Below, in pieces: positions 1 through 7,376 of a stretch of DNA of 15,212 nt. The position numbers and the translations under genes were made by a program. Numbering within the stretch: position 1 is the stretch's first letter; each line of letters begins with the position of its first letter. The stretch lies in contig DDIP01000052.1 in assembly GCA_002338605.1 (NCBI GenBank), positions 1 through 15,212 on the forward strand. Reading direction: 5' to 3'. Under the pieces are notes generated by a model, which did not search any database, was not told the origin of the DNA, and worked only from the letters and a program-made list of their open reading frames with translations. The stretch is from Proteobacteria bacterium UBA1847. Lineage in GTDB: Bacteria > Pseudomonadota > Gammaproteobacteria > Steroidobacterales > Woeseiaceae.

Positions 1-1
1 G

Positions 2-895
2 AACGCCGCGTTTCTCGGTGCCGGCGATGCAACTGTGGCATTGCGATCATTATGGCTCGCCAACGGCATCAATATTGTCCTGGATCCCTGCCTGATCTTC
101 GGCCTCGGCCCGTTTCCGGAAATGGGCGTCACGGGTGCCGCCGTCGCAACAACCATTGGCCGGGGTGCCGGCATTCTGTATCAACTCTGGTACCTGCTAA
201 ACGGTCGTGGTCGTATCAAGTTTCATGTGCGCGACCTCAAGTTCCGGCTCTTGCTCACACTCCAGCTTGTGCGCATATCGCTTGGCGGCATCGCGCAGCT
301 CATCATCGCGACGGCCAGCTGGATTGCCGTGATGCGAATCGTGGCTATCTATGGCAGCGCTGCGATTGCCGCCTACACCATTGCGCTCCGTATGATGGAA
401 TTCATCTTCCTCCCCGCCTGGGGTCTCGGAAATGCGGCTGCGACACTCGTAGGCCAGAATCTTGGCGCACAGCAACCGGAACGTGCCGAGAAATCCACCT
501 GGCAGGCAGCCGGGTACAATGCGATCTTCATGACCTTCGCCGGCCTTTTCCTGCTGATTTTTGCCGAGTTTATTACGAGCCTGTTTACCAACGAGCCGGA
601 TGTGCTGAAATGGGGAACAAGTTGCCTGCAGATCATGAGCATAGGCTTCCCGATGTACGCAGTCGGCATGGTCGTCGTGCAGGCGCTGAACGGTGCAGGC
701 GACACGCTAACACCTGCAATTTTGAATGCCATCAGTTTCTGGGCCGTACAGATTCCCCTCGCGTGGTGGCTGGCGACGCAAAATGAACTGGGCCCGAACG
801 GGGCCTTTATCGCGATCGTCATCGCCGAGTCATTGCTGACCGTCCTCGCAACGGTGATATTCCGCCAGGGGGCGTGGAAGCAGCAAACAGTGTAG
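2..895 (+). CDS. MATE family multidrug/Na+ efflux transporter, 5' end missing
   Basis: This is the C-terminal part (297 residues) of a multidrug and toxic compound extrusion antiporter, an inner-membrane protein that expels cationic drugs using a Na+ or H+ gradient. The reading frame is open from base 2, so the start lies outside the window. The first residues (NAAFLGAGDA) match the MATE motif usually written as N-x-x-x-R-G-x-G-D. A second copy of the pattern appears near the C-terminal half (VVQALNGAGDTLTPAILN), as expected from the two-fold MATE repeat, and the segment LVGQNLGAQQPERAEK is also typical. Several long hydrophobic segments alternate with short loops. Substrate cannot be told from sequence. 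The next gene follows 42 nt downstream on the same strand and could be co-transcribed. Confidence 0.93.
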   Translation, partial: NAAFLGAGDATVALRSLWLANGINIVLDPCLIFGLGPFPEMGVTGAAVATTIGRGAGILYQLWYLLNGRGRIKFHVRDLKFRLLLTLQLVRISLGGIAQLIIATASWIAVMRIVAIYGSAAIAAYTIALRMMEFIFLPAWGLGNAAATLVGQNLGAQQPERAEKSTWQAAGYNAIFMTFAGLFLLIFAEFITSLFTNEPDVLKWGTSCLQIMSIGFPMYAVGMVVVQALNGAGDTLTPAILNAISFWAVQIPLAWWLATQNELGPNGAFIAIVIAESLLTVLATVIFRQGAWKQQTV

Positions 896-937
896 ATTTC
901 ACTTACCTGATCGAGCCAACCCAAAGGGCGAACTGCC

Positions 938-1471
938 ATGAACGATTTATCAAGACTCGCCAATATTGCCGAAATTTTCAGTGCGCTGGTGGTTGTCGGT
1001 GGCATCATTTTTGCAGTGATCCAGATGCGCCAGACCCGGCAGCAACGTCGCGAACTTGCGGCGATCGAATTGTTTCGCTCTTTTGGCAGCCCGAAATTCA
1101 CCGAGGCCTATCGGAACGTACTGCGATTCGATGAGGGCATGACGTCCGATCAACTGAAGGAAATTTGTCCGGAGTGCGAGCAGTACGCGATGGTAATCGC
1201 GACGACGATGGAAAATATTGGCGTCATGATGTATCAACGCATTGTTCCATCGATGGTCGTTTACCACCTGATCGGTTCCAGTGCTGTAATCTTGTGGAGA
1301 AAACTTGCCGTCTGGGCCGAAGACTTGCGGACCGAACATGGCAATCCTTACGCGTTCGAATGGTTTCAATGGCTGGCGTTGCAACTCGACGACATGCATG
1401 ATCCGTCAATCGGGCCCGCACACGAATCGAAAGCTGACTGGAAACCACTCAAGATCAGCAGCGAGATCTAG
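938..1471 (+). CDS. DUF4760-like hypothetical membrane protein
   Basis: A 177-residue protein of unknown function. An N-terminal hydrophobic segment at about residues 9-28 (IAEIFSALVVVGGIIFAVIQ) is followed by a charged RQTRQQRREL stretch and a soluble alpha-helical domain. This layout and the SPKFTEAY-type region resemble small single-pass proteins assigned to DUF4760 or related families; I recognise the style of the family rather than a diagnostic motif. The ATG at 938 is preceded by a weak AAAGGG ribosome site at about 923-928. Its stop (1469-1471) sits one base before the best candidate start of the downstream ABC ATPase, so the two are probably translationally coupled. Confidence 0.75.
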   Translation: MNDLSRLANIAEIFSALVVVGGIIFAVIQMRQTRQQRRELAAIELFRSFGSPKFTEAYRNVLRFDEGMTSDQLKEICPECEQYAMVIATTMENIGVMMYQRIVPSMVVYHLIGSSAVILWRKLAVWAEDLRTEHGNPYAFEWFQWLALQLDDMHDPSIGPAHESKADWKPLKISSEI

Positions 1472-1472
1472 C

Positions 1473-2258
1473 ATCAAACTCCTGGAGATTCAAAACGCAA
1501 CGATCTGGCGCGGATCGACGCGAGTATTCGAACACCTGTCACTCGACATTGAGCAACATGAACGCGTGGCGATTCTCGGCCCCAACGGCTGCGGCAAGAC
1601 CACTCTTCTCAAGACGATCAATCGGGAGTTGTATCCGGTTGTTGCGCCGGACAGTTTTATTCGCGTGCTCGGCAAAGACCGGTGGAATGTATGGGAGCTG
1701 CGACGGCAGATCGGCGTTGTGTCCAATGACCTGCATCAACGATATACGCCGACAACGACCGCCCTGGAGGTCGTCGTATCCGGTTTTCATTCAAGTGTTG
1801 GCGTACACGGTGTTCTCGCTGATCGTGTCAGCGCGGAGCAGCTCGATGCATCCGAAGCCGCCTTGCACAGTATCGGCATTGCGGGGCTACGCAACAAGCA
1901 ATTAAAGCACATGTCGTCGGGGCAGCAGCGTCGGTGTCTTTTGGCACGCGCACTTGTTCATGACCCGGCAACACTAATACTCGATGAGCCAACTGCGGGT
2001 CTCGATTTCGCAGCGAGCTTTGATTATCTCGAGCGAATTCGCAAGCTCGCCCGCCTCGGCCGCAACATCGTTATCGTGACGCATCACCTGAACGAAATTC
2101 CGCCGGAACTGGACCGAATAGTCCTGTTAAAACAAGGTGCGGTCGTCGCCGACGGTCCGAAACGAGAGGTTTTGACCGGTGAACTTCTCAGCGAAGTCTA
2201 CGAAACCGCAATCCGGGTCGCCGAAATCGATGGCTTTTACCTCGCCTACCCTGGCTGA
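1473..2258 (+). CDS. ABC transporter ATP-binding protein (ModF/YlmA-like), non-canonical ATC start
   Basis: A stand-alone ABC ATPase domain of 261 residues if translation begins at 1473. Walker A is GPNGCGKTT (residues 36-44), the Q-loop region is RRQIGVVSND, the signature is MSSGQQRR, Walker B with D-loop is LILDEPTAGLD, and the H-loop is VTHH; all are intact. The overall pattern resembles the COG1119 group (ModF/PhrA/YlmA), which often lacks a paired permease, and no permease lies beside it. Homology should begin around KLLEIQNATIW, but no ATG, GTG or TTG exists in frame between 1398 and there. ATC at 1473, one base after the upstream stop and 6 nt after GCGAGA, gives a natural M-K-L-L-E-I-Q start; CTG at 1482 is the alternative. 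The open frame extends back to an ATG at 1305, but that segment overlaps the previous gene and does not look like an ABC N-terminus. Confidence 0.9.
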   Translation: MKLLEIQNATIWRGSTRVFEHLSLDIEQHERVAILGPNGCGKTTLLKTINRELYPVVAPDSFIRVLGKDRWNVWELRRQIGVVSNDLHQRYTPTTTALEVVVSGFHSSVGVHGVLADRVSAEQLDASEAALHSIGIAGLRNKQLKHMSSGQQRRCLLARALVHDPATLILDEPTAGLDFAASFDYLERIRKLARLGRNIVIVTHHLNEIPPELDRIVLLKQGAVVADGPKREVLTGELLSEVYETAIRVAEIDGFYLAYPG

Positions 2259-2315
2259 CACGCCCAGATCCACGGAAATGTGACCTGATTCGTTACATCC
2301 GATCAACTTGGGCTT

Positions 2316-3035
2316 ATGCTCCGCCTTATGTTTAAAAACTCGCATGCCTGCCTTTTCGCCGCGGCGCTGACCGGGCCGTCCGCAGCGGCGGCGGATGACG
2401 CATTCCAGACCGGCATAACCGGTGTCGGGCCCGCGATCTTGTTGTTTACGATTGCCGCCGCTTTGCTCCTGACGCTGATATTTCGATCAACAGCCAATCA
2501 CCTCGCACGAGTCATGACCGCCTGGCTCGGCCGTTGGCGCATTCGTACAGCGCTCGCCAAACGTAGCCCGGATGTCCTGCACGATTTCATTCTGCCCGGC
2601 GCTTACGGCGGGCTGGCAAAGATCGATCACGCTGTGCTGACGGCGGGTGGCATACTTTGTATACAATCGAAACACTACAACGGCGTTGTCTTCGGCACAG
2701 AAGATGAAGCGCAATGGACCAATGTCGATGGTGTCAGGCGGCGACGCTTTCTGAACCCGTTGATTCAGAATGAAGGTCGCACCCGTGCATTGCAAAAAAT
2801 TGTACCCAATGTGCCGGTCGCGAACCTGGTAATTTTTACCGGCTCGGTCGAGTTCACAACTCCGCCACCCAAAAATGTAATCCATGTCGATGACCTCGAA
2901 AGCTACGTAGCCAAATTTGTCTTCGGTCCAAGCAAGGTGAAAGACTGGCACGCTGTCTGGATGACAGTTACGGCCGCCGCGATGACCGATGAAGGATCGC
3001 GCAAGGATTTCCGGGCCCAGGTCGGCTTCAGCTAG
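2316..3035 (+). CDS. Membrane-anchored NERD (nuclease-related) domain protein
   Basis: A 239-residue protein with a signal-like N-terminus (residues about 5-26, ending AAAADD), a transmembrane helix at about 39-57, and a NERD domain at about 75-180, which would then face the cytoplasm. NERD domains belong to the PD-(D/E)XK nuclease fold. Visible landmarks are FILPGAYGG, then IDH (D104), then CIQSKHYNG (Q117-S118-K119), FGTEDEAQW and FLNPLIQN. The usual ExK is QxK here; QxK is also used by Mrr-type nucleases, so activity is not excluded. The N-terminal GE motif common in NERD proteins is absent. Start choice is uncertain: ATG at 2316 or at 2328 (MFKNSH), the latter giving a cleaner signal peptide. 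Role unknown; the nuclease activity of the family is a prediction. Confidence 0.85.
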   Translation: MLRLMFKNSHACLFAAALTGPSAAAADDAFQTGITGVGPAILLFTIAAALLLTLIFRSTANHLARVMTAWLGRWRIRTALAKRSPDVLHDFILPGAYGGLAKIDHAVLTAGGILCIQSKHYNGVVFGTEDEAQWTNVDGVRRRRFLNPLIQNEGRTRALQKIVPNVPVANLVIFTGSVEFTTPPPKNVIHVDDLESYVAKFVFGPSKVKDWHAVWMTVTAAAMTDEGSRKDFRAQVGFS

Positions 3036-3050
3036 ACAAGCCCGCTGCGC

Positions 3051-3075
3051 GGTGACGTCACCGATGTTCTATACT
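3051..3075 (+). promoter_or_regulatory. Candidate promoter with palindromic operator for the DUF819 gene
   Basis: A perfect 14-bp palindrome, CGGTGACGTCACCG, spans 3050-3063, and a -10-like box TATACT (5 of 6 to consensus) lies at 3070-3075. No good -35 is found 16-18 nt upstream; the palindrome occupies that region. This fits an activator- or repressor-controlled promoter whose binding site overlaps -35. A second inverted repeat, CTCAGCC (3074-3080) and GGCTGAG (3091-3097), follows; its right arm runs into the GAGG ribosome site (3095-3098). Confidence 0.45.
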
Positions 3076-3106
3076 CAGCCGCAACCTAAAGGCTGAGGCA
3101 CCGCGA

Positions 3107-4330
3107 ATGGAAATGGAAACCACCCAGACTTTGATCACATCGCCCATCGGTGTGCTGGCGGTATTGGTGGCAGTCGCCGCGTTCTTCTTTCTGCTGGCCC
3201 AGGTAACCGATGCAAAACTCTTCAAGTATCTGCCACCGCTGCTGTTTATCTACGCGACACCGGTGTTTCTCAGCAACCTCGCGATCGGCGGCCACCATGT
3301 CATTCCCAACCAATCGATAATCTATACCGGCCTAAGTCAGTACGTTCTGCCGGTATTCATCGTATTGATGCTGATCAAGGTCAACGTGCCAGCCGTCGTC
3401 AAGGTTATGGGCAAAGGCGTGCTTGTCATGCTGATGGGAACTGCAGGTGTAATGGTTGGCGGCGTCGTCTCCTACGTCATAGTTCACGGCTGGTTGCCAG
3501 AGGACTCCTGGAAGGGAATCGGTACCCTGGCCGGTAGCTGGATCGGCGGCACGGCTAACATGTTGGCCACCAAAGAGATGCTTGGTGCGTCCGAGTCCCA
3601 GCTCGGGCTTGCGGTCATTGCTGATAATGTTATCTATATCGTCTGGCTTCCCTTGCTGTTGATGTCGCGCGACTTTGCGGATCGATTCAACAAGTGGGCT
3701 CGCGTGCCCGAGGACCGCATCGCCGCTATGGATGCCGCGGCTGAATTGCATATTGAAGACGATCACGCAGCAACAATGCAGCAGTATCTTTACCTTGGTG
3801 CGGTCGTGTTTGGTGTGTCGGCAATCGGTCACAGTCTGGCACCGCCGGTCGCGGACGGGCTGTCCGGAGCCAGCCCGATACTGGCGGGAATTTTTTCCGA
3901 AACCACAGTACGTATACTTATTGTTACCACGCTGGCATTGATTCTCTCGACGACACCGGTTTCTACCTTGCCTGGTTCAACCGCGATCGGTACGGCCCTG
4001 GTCTACATTTTCGTTGCCGGTATGGGCGCACGCGCCGAAGTCGCCGGCCTGGTTGATGCACCGGCGTTTGTGCTGGGTGCTTTCATCTGGATATTCATCC
4101 ACGGCCTGTTCATGCTCGCAGGTGCCTGGATTTTCAAGGTCGATGTGCACAGTGTCGCAATTGCGTCCGCCGCCAACATTGGAGCTGTGGCATCAGCACC
4201 AATCGTCGCAGCACATCACCGACCGAACCTGGTGCCCGCATCTATCCTGCTGGCATTGCTCGGCTACGCGATGGGTAATTACCTGGCGCCGCTGACCGGC
4301 CATCTTGCGAGACTTGCAGTCGGTCAGTAG
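3107..4330 (+). CDS. DUF819 family integral membrane protein
   Basis: A 407-residue polytopic membrane protein, nearly all hydrophobic helices, of the DUF819 (YjcL-like) family. The best marker is the segment GSWIGGTANMLATKEMLGAS around residues 143-162, with SATIGHSLAP-like and TTPVSTLPGSTAIGTALVY segments later. A charged cytoplasmic-type loop (about residues 187-222, RVPEDRIAAMDAAAELHIEDD) separates the two halves. The family is thought to be transporter-like, but substrate and mechanism are unknown. The ATG at 3107 has a GAGG ribosome site 8 nt upstream; a second ATG two codons later is possible. The following hydrolase begins 2 nt after the stop, so the pair is almost certainly one transcript. 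Confidence 0.9.
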   Translation: MEMETTQTLITSPIGVLAVLVAVAAFFFLLAQVTDAKLFKYLPPLLFIYATPVFLSNLAIGGHHVIPNQSIIYTGLSQYVLPVFIVLMLIKVNVPAVVKVMGKGVLVMLMGTAGVMVGGVVSYVIVHGWLPEDSWKGIGTLAGSWIGGTANMLATKEMLGASESQLGLAVIADNVIYIVWLPLLLMSRDFADRFNKWARVPEDRIAAMDAAAELHIEDDHAATMQQYLYLGAVVFGVSAIGHSLAPPVADGLSGASPILAGIFSETTVRILIVTTLALILSTTPVSTLPGSTAIGTALVYIFVAGMGARAEVAGLVDAPAFVLGAFIWIFIHGLFMLAGAWIFKVDVHSVAIASAANIGAVASAPIVAAHHRPNLVPASILLALLGYAMGNYLAPLTGHLARLAVGQ

Positions 4331-4332
4331 CA

Positions 4333-5361
4333 ATGTGGCTGACGTATGCCAAGCGTGCTGGCTGGACGATTCTGATCATCGTCGTGATCGTGTGCCTGCT
4401 CGCTGTGTTCCTGTGGCGCGATCGACCTGAGCCTGACGCGATCGACTGGCCGGCTCCTGCGCTGGCATCGGCCGCCACACCCGATGCGGTCACCGTGACA
4501 TGGCTTGGCGTTTCAACCTTACTGTTTGATGATGGTGAAACGCAGATTCTTATTGACGGATTTTTCTCCCGCGCCAGCATCACCGATATTCTGCTCGGAC
4601 GCCACATCAACAATGATGCGCCGGTGATCAACTATGCGATGAACGAATTTCGGATGCGCAACCTGGCCGCGATCATTCCGGTCCACAGTCACTTTGATCA
4701 CGCCATGGACGTTGGTGCGATCGCAAATCGATCGAGTGCGTCCGTGCTGGGCTCGGAAACGACAGCGCAGATTGCTCGCGGGGTCGGGGTGCCTGAAGAT
4801 CAGATTATCGTCGTTGACGGCGAGTCAGGTTTCGAATTTGGCGAATTCAAGGTTCTGCTGCGCCCGTCCAATCACGCTCCGGTCGGCTGGCGAGGCACCG
4901 TACCCCTGGACGGATCGATTGACGAGCCGCTGACGCTGCCGCAGCCGATCTCGGCATGGCGCATGGGCGGTGCGTTTACGATTGTTCTCGAACACCCGCA
5001 GGGCACGGCACTGGTGCAGGGCAGCGCCGGTTACACGAAGTACGCCTTGCAGGATATCGCGGCAGATGTCGTATTCCTCGGCATCGCCCAACTCGAATCA
5101 CTGGGACGGGACTACGCCGAGTTGTACTGGCAGCATACGGTGACCGCGACAGGCAGTCACAGCGTTTACCCGATCCATTTTGATGACTATACGCAGCCCT
5201 TTGGCGAAATTGCTTTGCCGCCCAGATTCATCGACAACATTCCGAAGACCACTCGCTGGCTGACAGAATTCCGACGACGCTGGGACAGTGACACGTCGTT
5301 GTTTATGCCGGAGTTCGGCACGCCCATTGCAATTTACGCGCAGCCTGCGTCCGAGCCCTGA
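4333..5361 (+). CDS. Membrane-anchored metallo-beta-lactamase-fold hydrolase (UlaG/NAPE-PLD-like)
   Basis: A 342-residue protein with an N-terminal membrane anchor (about residues 11-28) and a metallo-beta-lactamase fold. The metal-binding motif HSHFDH is at 118-123, preceded by VTWLGVSTLLF and ILIDGFF strands typical of the UlaG-like branch. H181 (PSNHAPVG) and H282 (PIHFDD) are candidates for the remaining ligands. The position where the family usually has an Asp reads GSAGY (about 230-234), so the second metal site may be altered. Substrate unknown; the fold covers phosphodiesterases, lactonases and others. The gene begins 2 nt after the DUF819 stop (TAGCAATG), and its last 28 bp overlap the convergent GIY-YIG gene. 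Confidence 0.9.
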   Translation: MWLTYAKRAGWTILIIVVIVCLLAVFLWRDRPEPDAIDWPAPALASAATPDAVTVTWLGVSTLLFDDGETQILIDGFFSRASITDILLGRHINNDAPVINYAMNEFRMRNLAAIIPVHSHFDHAMDVGAIANRSSASVLGSETTAQIARGVGVPEDQIIVVDGESGFEFGEFKVLLRPSNHAPVGWRGTVPLDGSIDEPLTLPQPISAWRMGGAFTIVLEHPQGTALVQGSAGYTKYALQDIAADVVFLGIAQLESLGRDYAELYWQHTVTATGSHSVYPIHFDDYTQPFGEIALPPRFIDNIPKTTRWLTEFRRRWDSDTSLFMPEFGTPIAIYAQPASEP

Positions 5362-5708
5362 TCCGGCAGCAGGACACTGAGTCGGGCACGACCTTCAACC
5401 AGGTCCTGTTTTTCGGCTCGACTGAGCTTCTTCATCCGATACTCAACCCGCGACGCGGCTGCACGATCGCCGACAACTTCAGAAAATACCAGCGTCAGGG
5501 GCCCTCGGCCCTTCAGGTACTTGGCACCACGCGAGCTACGCCGATGTTCGTCAATGCGCCGTTCAACATCGGCGGCAATGCCCGTGTAATAGCTGTTGTC
5601 GGCACAGCGCACGATATAAACGCTGAACACGGTGACCGGCTCATCGGCTACCGTTCCCGCGCAAGCCTGTCGACGACGGACAACGCCCTCAGCTTGAACA
5701 CGGCTCAC
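5334..5708 (-). CDS. GIY-YIG nuclease family protein (YhbQ-like)
   Basis: A small single-domain GIY-YIG protein. The core shows SVYIVRC (residues 29-35), then YYTG (40-43), the arginine of ADVERRIDEH (R50/R51), and the catalytic-type Glu in SRVEYRMKKL (E89). GAKYLKGRGP and the K-L-S-R segment match the YhbQ/UPF0213 type, a family with reported nuclease activity on DNA but uncertain physiological role. The GTG at 5708 overlaps the upstream stop as GTGA, supporting this start; a second GTG just before FSVYIV would give a shorter protein of conventional length. It is the last gene of the acyltransferase operon and overlaps the convergent hydrolase gene by 28 bp. Confidence 0.88.
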   Translation of the reverse strand: MSRVQAEGVVRRRQACAGTVADEPVTVFSVYIVRCADNSYYTGIAADVERRIDEHRRSSRGAKYLKGRGPLTLVFSEVVGDRAAASRVEYRMKKLSRAEKQDLVEGRARLSVLLPDQGSDAGCA

Positions 5709-6076
5709 GCATTGCCTCCAACAAGGGTATCACCAAAAACGCGGAACGCACCGGCTTCGATGCTGTCGAGATTCTCGGTCGTATCAGCCCAGGTCAGAAC
5801 GATATCCGAGGTACCGCCCAGTGCTTCAGCCGGTGAATGGAGATGCAATGTCAGCACGTTGCCCGTCAGAGATGCTTCGCGAATGAGGTCGTGTCCACCG
5901 AATTGCTGCTCATTGATCTCGATGTATATCGATTCGCTGAAGTCTTCGTCGATCGTACGCATCAGCAACAGGTAGTCCGAGATGTCGCCATCATCGGTCG
6001 TCTTCGCAAAAAACAGCATCGTCGCATTCTCGCGTACATCGAACGCGACAGCATCGTAGTTTCGACTTTCAACCAT
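5705..6076 (-). CDS. Imm10-like immunity-family / hypothetical protein
   Basis: A 123-residue soluble, acidic protein without signal peptide or membrane segment. The pattern of an LLLMR strand, then SIYIEINEQQFGGHD (about 48-62), a strand ALTGNVLTLHLH-like region, a short alanine-rich helix and the C-terminal GAFRVFGD matches what I know of the Imm10 family, immunity proteins of polymorphic toxin systems that carry a Y-x-E-x-x-x-Q-x-x-G-G-x signature. No toxin gene lies next to it in the window. The ATG overlaps the acyltransferase stop by 8 bp and its stop overlaps the GIY-YIG start by 4 bp, so it is expressed with both. Family assignment is by eye and moderately secure. Confidence 0.68.
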   Translation of the reverse strand: MVESRNYDAVAFDVRENATMLFFAKTTDDGDISDYLLLMRTIDEDFSESIYIEINEQQFGGHDLIREASLTGNVLTLHLHSPAEALGGTSDIVLTWADTTENLDSIEAGAFRVFGDTLVGGNA

Positions 6077-6965
6077 GTGCTTCTCTCATTCTTGCGATTA
6101 TTGCATCTTTTTCAGACCATGTTTCGCCCAGCCAGGTATGCAGGCGCCTGCGGAAGTCACGGTCATTTTGATAGTCACCATCAACCAGCCATCGCTCTAG
6201 TGATTTCTCACGCACTTCGGCAATAACCCTTACCGGGTCTCCACAGCACATATTCCAAAAACTCGTCGCACCTTCCGGGTATACCAGCGTGACATCAAGC
6301 AAGGCGGTAAATAACTCACCCATCGACGACAGGGCCATTGCGAGGCCGCCCGCGCGTGGTTGCAACAAATACCGGTATGGCGACTTTCTGCTGAGACGTT
6401 TCTGCTCCGAAAAACGGGTGCCTTCAATGAAGTTCAGCACTGACGTTGGCGTGTCCCGGAACTTCTCGCATGCGCGGCGTGTCGTTTCAAGGTCTTTGCC
6501 TTTCATGTGCGGGTTTCTGGATAGGAAAGAAGGCGAGTAGCGTTTCATAAAGGGCATGTCCAATGCCCACCATGCAATACCCAACAACGGAAACCAGATC
6601 AATTCCTGCTTGATAAAGAATTTCAGGAATGGCACGCGGCGATTGAATATTGCCTGCAATATAACGATATCGACCCAGGTCTGGTGATTTGCAACAACCA
6701 GGTACCAACCGTCGCGCCGCAGGTTTTCCAGACCGCGCGACTCCCATTCCACGTTGCCGGCGTTGCGCAGGATGAAAGTATTGATACTGATCCAGTTTTC
6801 GCCAATCGCCATCAACCAGCGCGTAATCGCACGTCGCAGAGCAGGGACGGGCAGCACGAGCTTCAGGACGGCCAGGACAAGAATGGGCACGAACCACACA
6901 ACGGTATTGACGGTGAGGCCCGTGAAAAACAGCACGCCTCGAATATTGCGGATTAGTTTTCGCAC
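6069..6965 (-). CDS. YihG-like 1-acyl-sn-glycerol-3-phosphate acyltransferase family protein
   Basis: A 298-residue PlsC-superfamily acyltransferase that transfers an acyl chain to a lysophospholipid-type acceptor at the inner membrane. A hydrophobic N-terminus (about residues 10-40) is followed by the catalytic NHQTWVD block (H94 and D99), a KFFIKQELIWFPLLG segment, and the acceptor-binding FIEGTR motif (179-184). Length and the large loop before FIEGTR fit the YihG branch. The start is GTG at 6965 (M-R-K-L-I-R-N); the frame stays open upstream to 7295, but that part lies antisense to the cupin gene and adds no recognisable domain. It heads a three-gene operon with 8-bp and 4-bp overlaps to the next genes. 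It diverges from the cupin gene, so 6966-7040 should contain both promoters; no strong consensus is seen there. Confidence 0.92.
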   Translation of the reverse strand: MRKLIRNIRGVLFFTGLTVNTVVWFVPILVLAVLKLVLPVPALRRAITRWLMAIGENWISINTFILRNAGNVEWESRGLENLRRDGWYLVVANHQTWVDIVILQAIFNRRVPFLKFFIKQELIWFPLLGIAWWALDMPFMKRYSPSFLSRNPHMKGKDLETTRRACEKFRDTPTSVLNFIEGTRFSEQKRLSRKSPYRYLLQPRAGGLAMALSSMGELFTALLDVTLVYPEGATSFWNMCCGDPVRVIAEVREKSLERWLVDGDYQNDRDFRRRLHTWLGETWSEKDAIIARMREAHG

Positions 6966-7040
6966 GAGCGCATGATAGCCTGATTCCGGTTGCCGGGTAT
7001 CGTGCTTGCTGCACTCAAATCCTTGCAGTACCGTAACCGG

Positions 7041-7367
7041 ATGAGTGAGCGCATGACACCCGCAAGGGCCCTGCAAGCCGCCCGTGCGTCGGACGACGGA
7101 CTGTACGGCGTAATGCTCGAGAACGGCACGATGGAACTCGGCTTTTATTGCCCCAGGGTCGTCGACGAACAGCAAGCCCACACACAGGACGAGCTCTACA
7201 TCGTGCAGGCGGGAAGCGGTGTCTTCTATTGCGGAAACGAGAAGATCGATTTCGCGCCCGGCGATGCGTTGTTCGTTGCAGCGGGTGTCGAACATCGATT
7301 CGCTGATTTCGGCGACGATTTTTCCGCCTGGGTCATCTTCTATGGGCCGGACGGCGGAGAATTGTGA
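7041..7367 (+). CDS. Small cupin-domain protein
   Basis: A single-domain cupin of 108 residues, if started at ATG 7041 (MSERMTPARALQ). Motif 1 is AHTQDELYIVQAGSG, with the HTQDE variant common in small stand-alone cupins, and motif 2 is FAPGDALFVAAGVEHRF, giving a His/Glu metal site. Such proteins range from sugar isomerases to small-molecule sensors; no function can be assigned. ATG at 7053 is an alternative start, and the frame is open back to 6990, which would overlap the divergent promoter region. Its stop overlaps the next gene's GTG as GTGA, so it leads a cupin, DUF6265 and ceramidase-like operon. Confidence 0.85.
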   Translation: MSERMTPARALQAARASDDGLYGVMLENGTMELGFYCPRVVDEQQAHTQDELYIVQAGSGVFYCGNEKIDFAPGDALFVAAGVEHRFADFGDDFSAWVIFYGPDGGEL

Positions 7368-7376
7368 GAATTGTGA
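7359..7376 (+). repeat. Tandem 9-bp duplication at a gene junction
   Basis: GAATTGTGA occurs twice, head to tail, at 7359-7367 and 7368-7376. The first copy holds the cupin stop and the first GTG of the next gene; the second supplies another in-frame GTG at 7373. Because the unit is 9 bp, the downstream frame is unchanged by copy number. Confidence 0.9.

Noticed and set aside
52..786. Second plus-strand open frame inside the MATE gene
   Set aside because: It is rich in Arg, Cys and His, typical of an out-of-frame reading of GC-rich coding sequence; the MATE frame is clearly the real one.
373..1101. Long open frame on the minus strand across the MATE and DUF4760-like genes
   Set aside because: It is antisense to recognisable proteins, has no family features and crosses two real genes.
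1305..1472. N-terminal extension of the ABC ATPase to ATG 1305, 1338 or 1398
   Set aside because: It overlaps the DUF4760-like coding region and has no ABC-like sequence before KLLEIQ.
6966..7295. N-terminal extension of the acyltransferase
   Set aside because: The frame is open but antisense to the cupin gene; the hydrophobic N-terminus of the family begins at GTG 6965.
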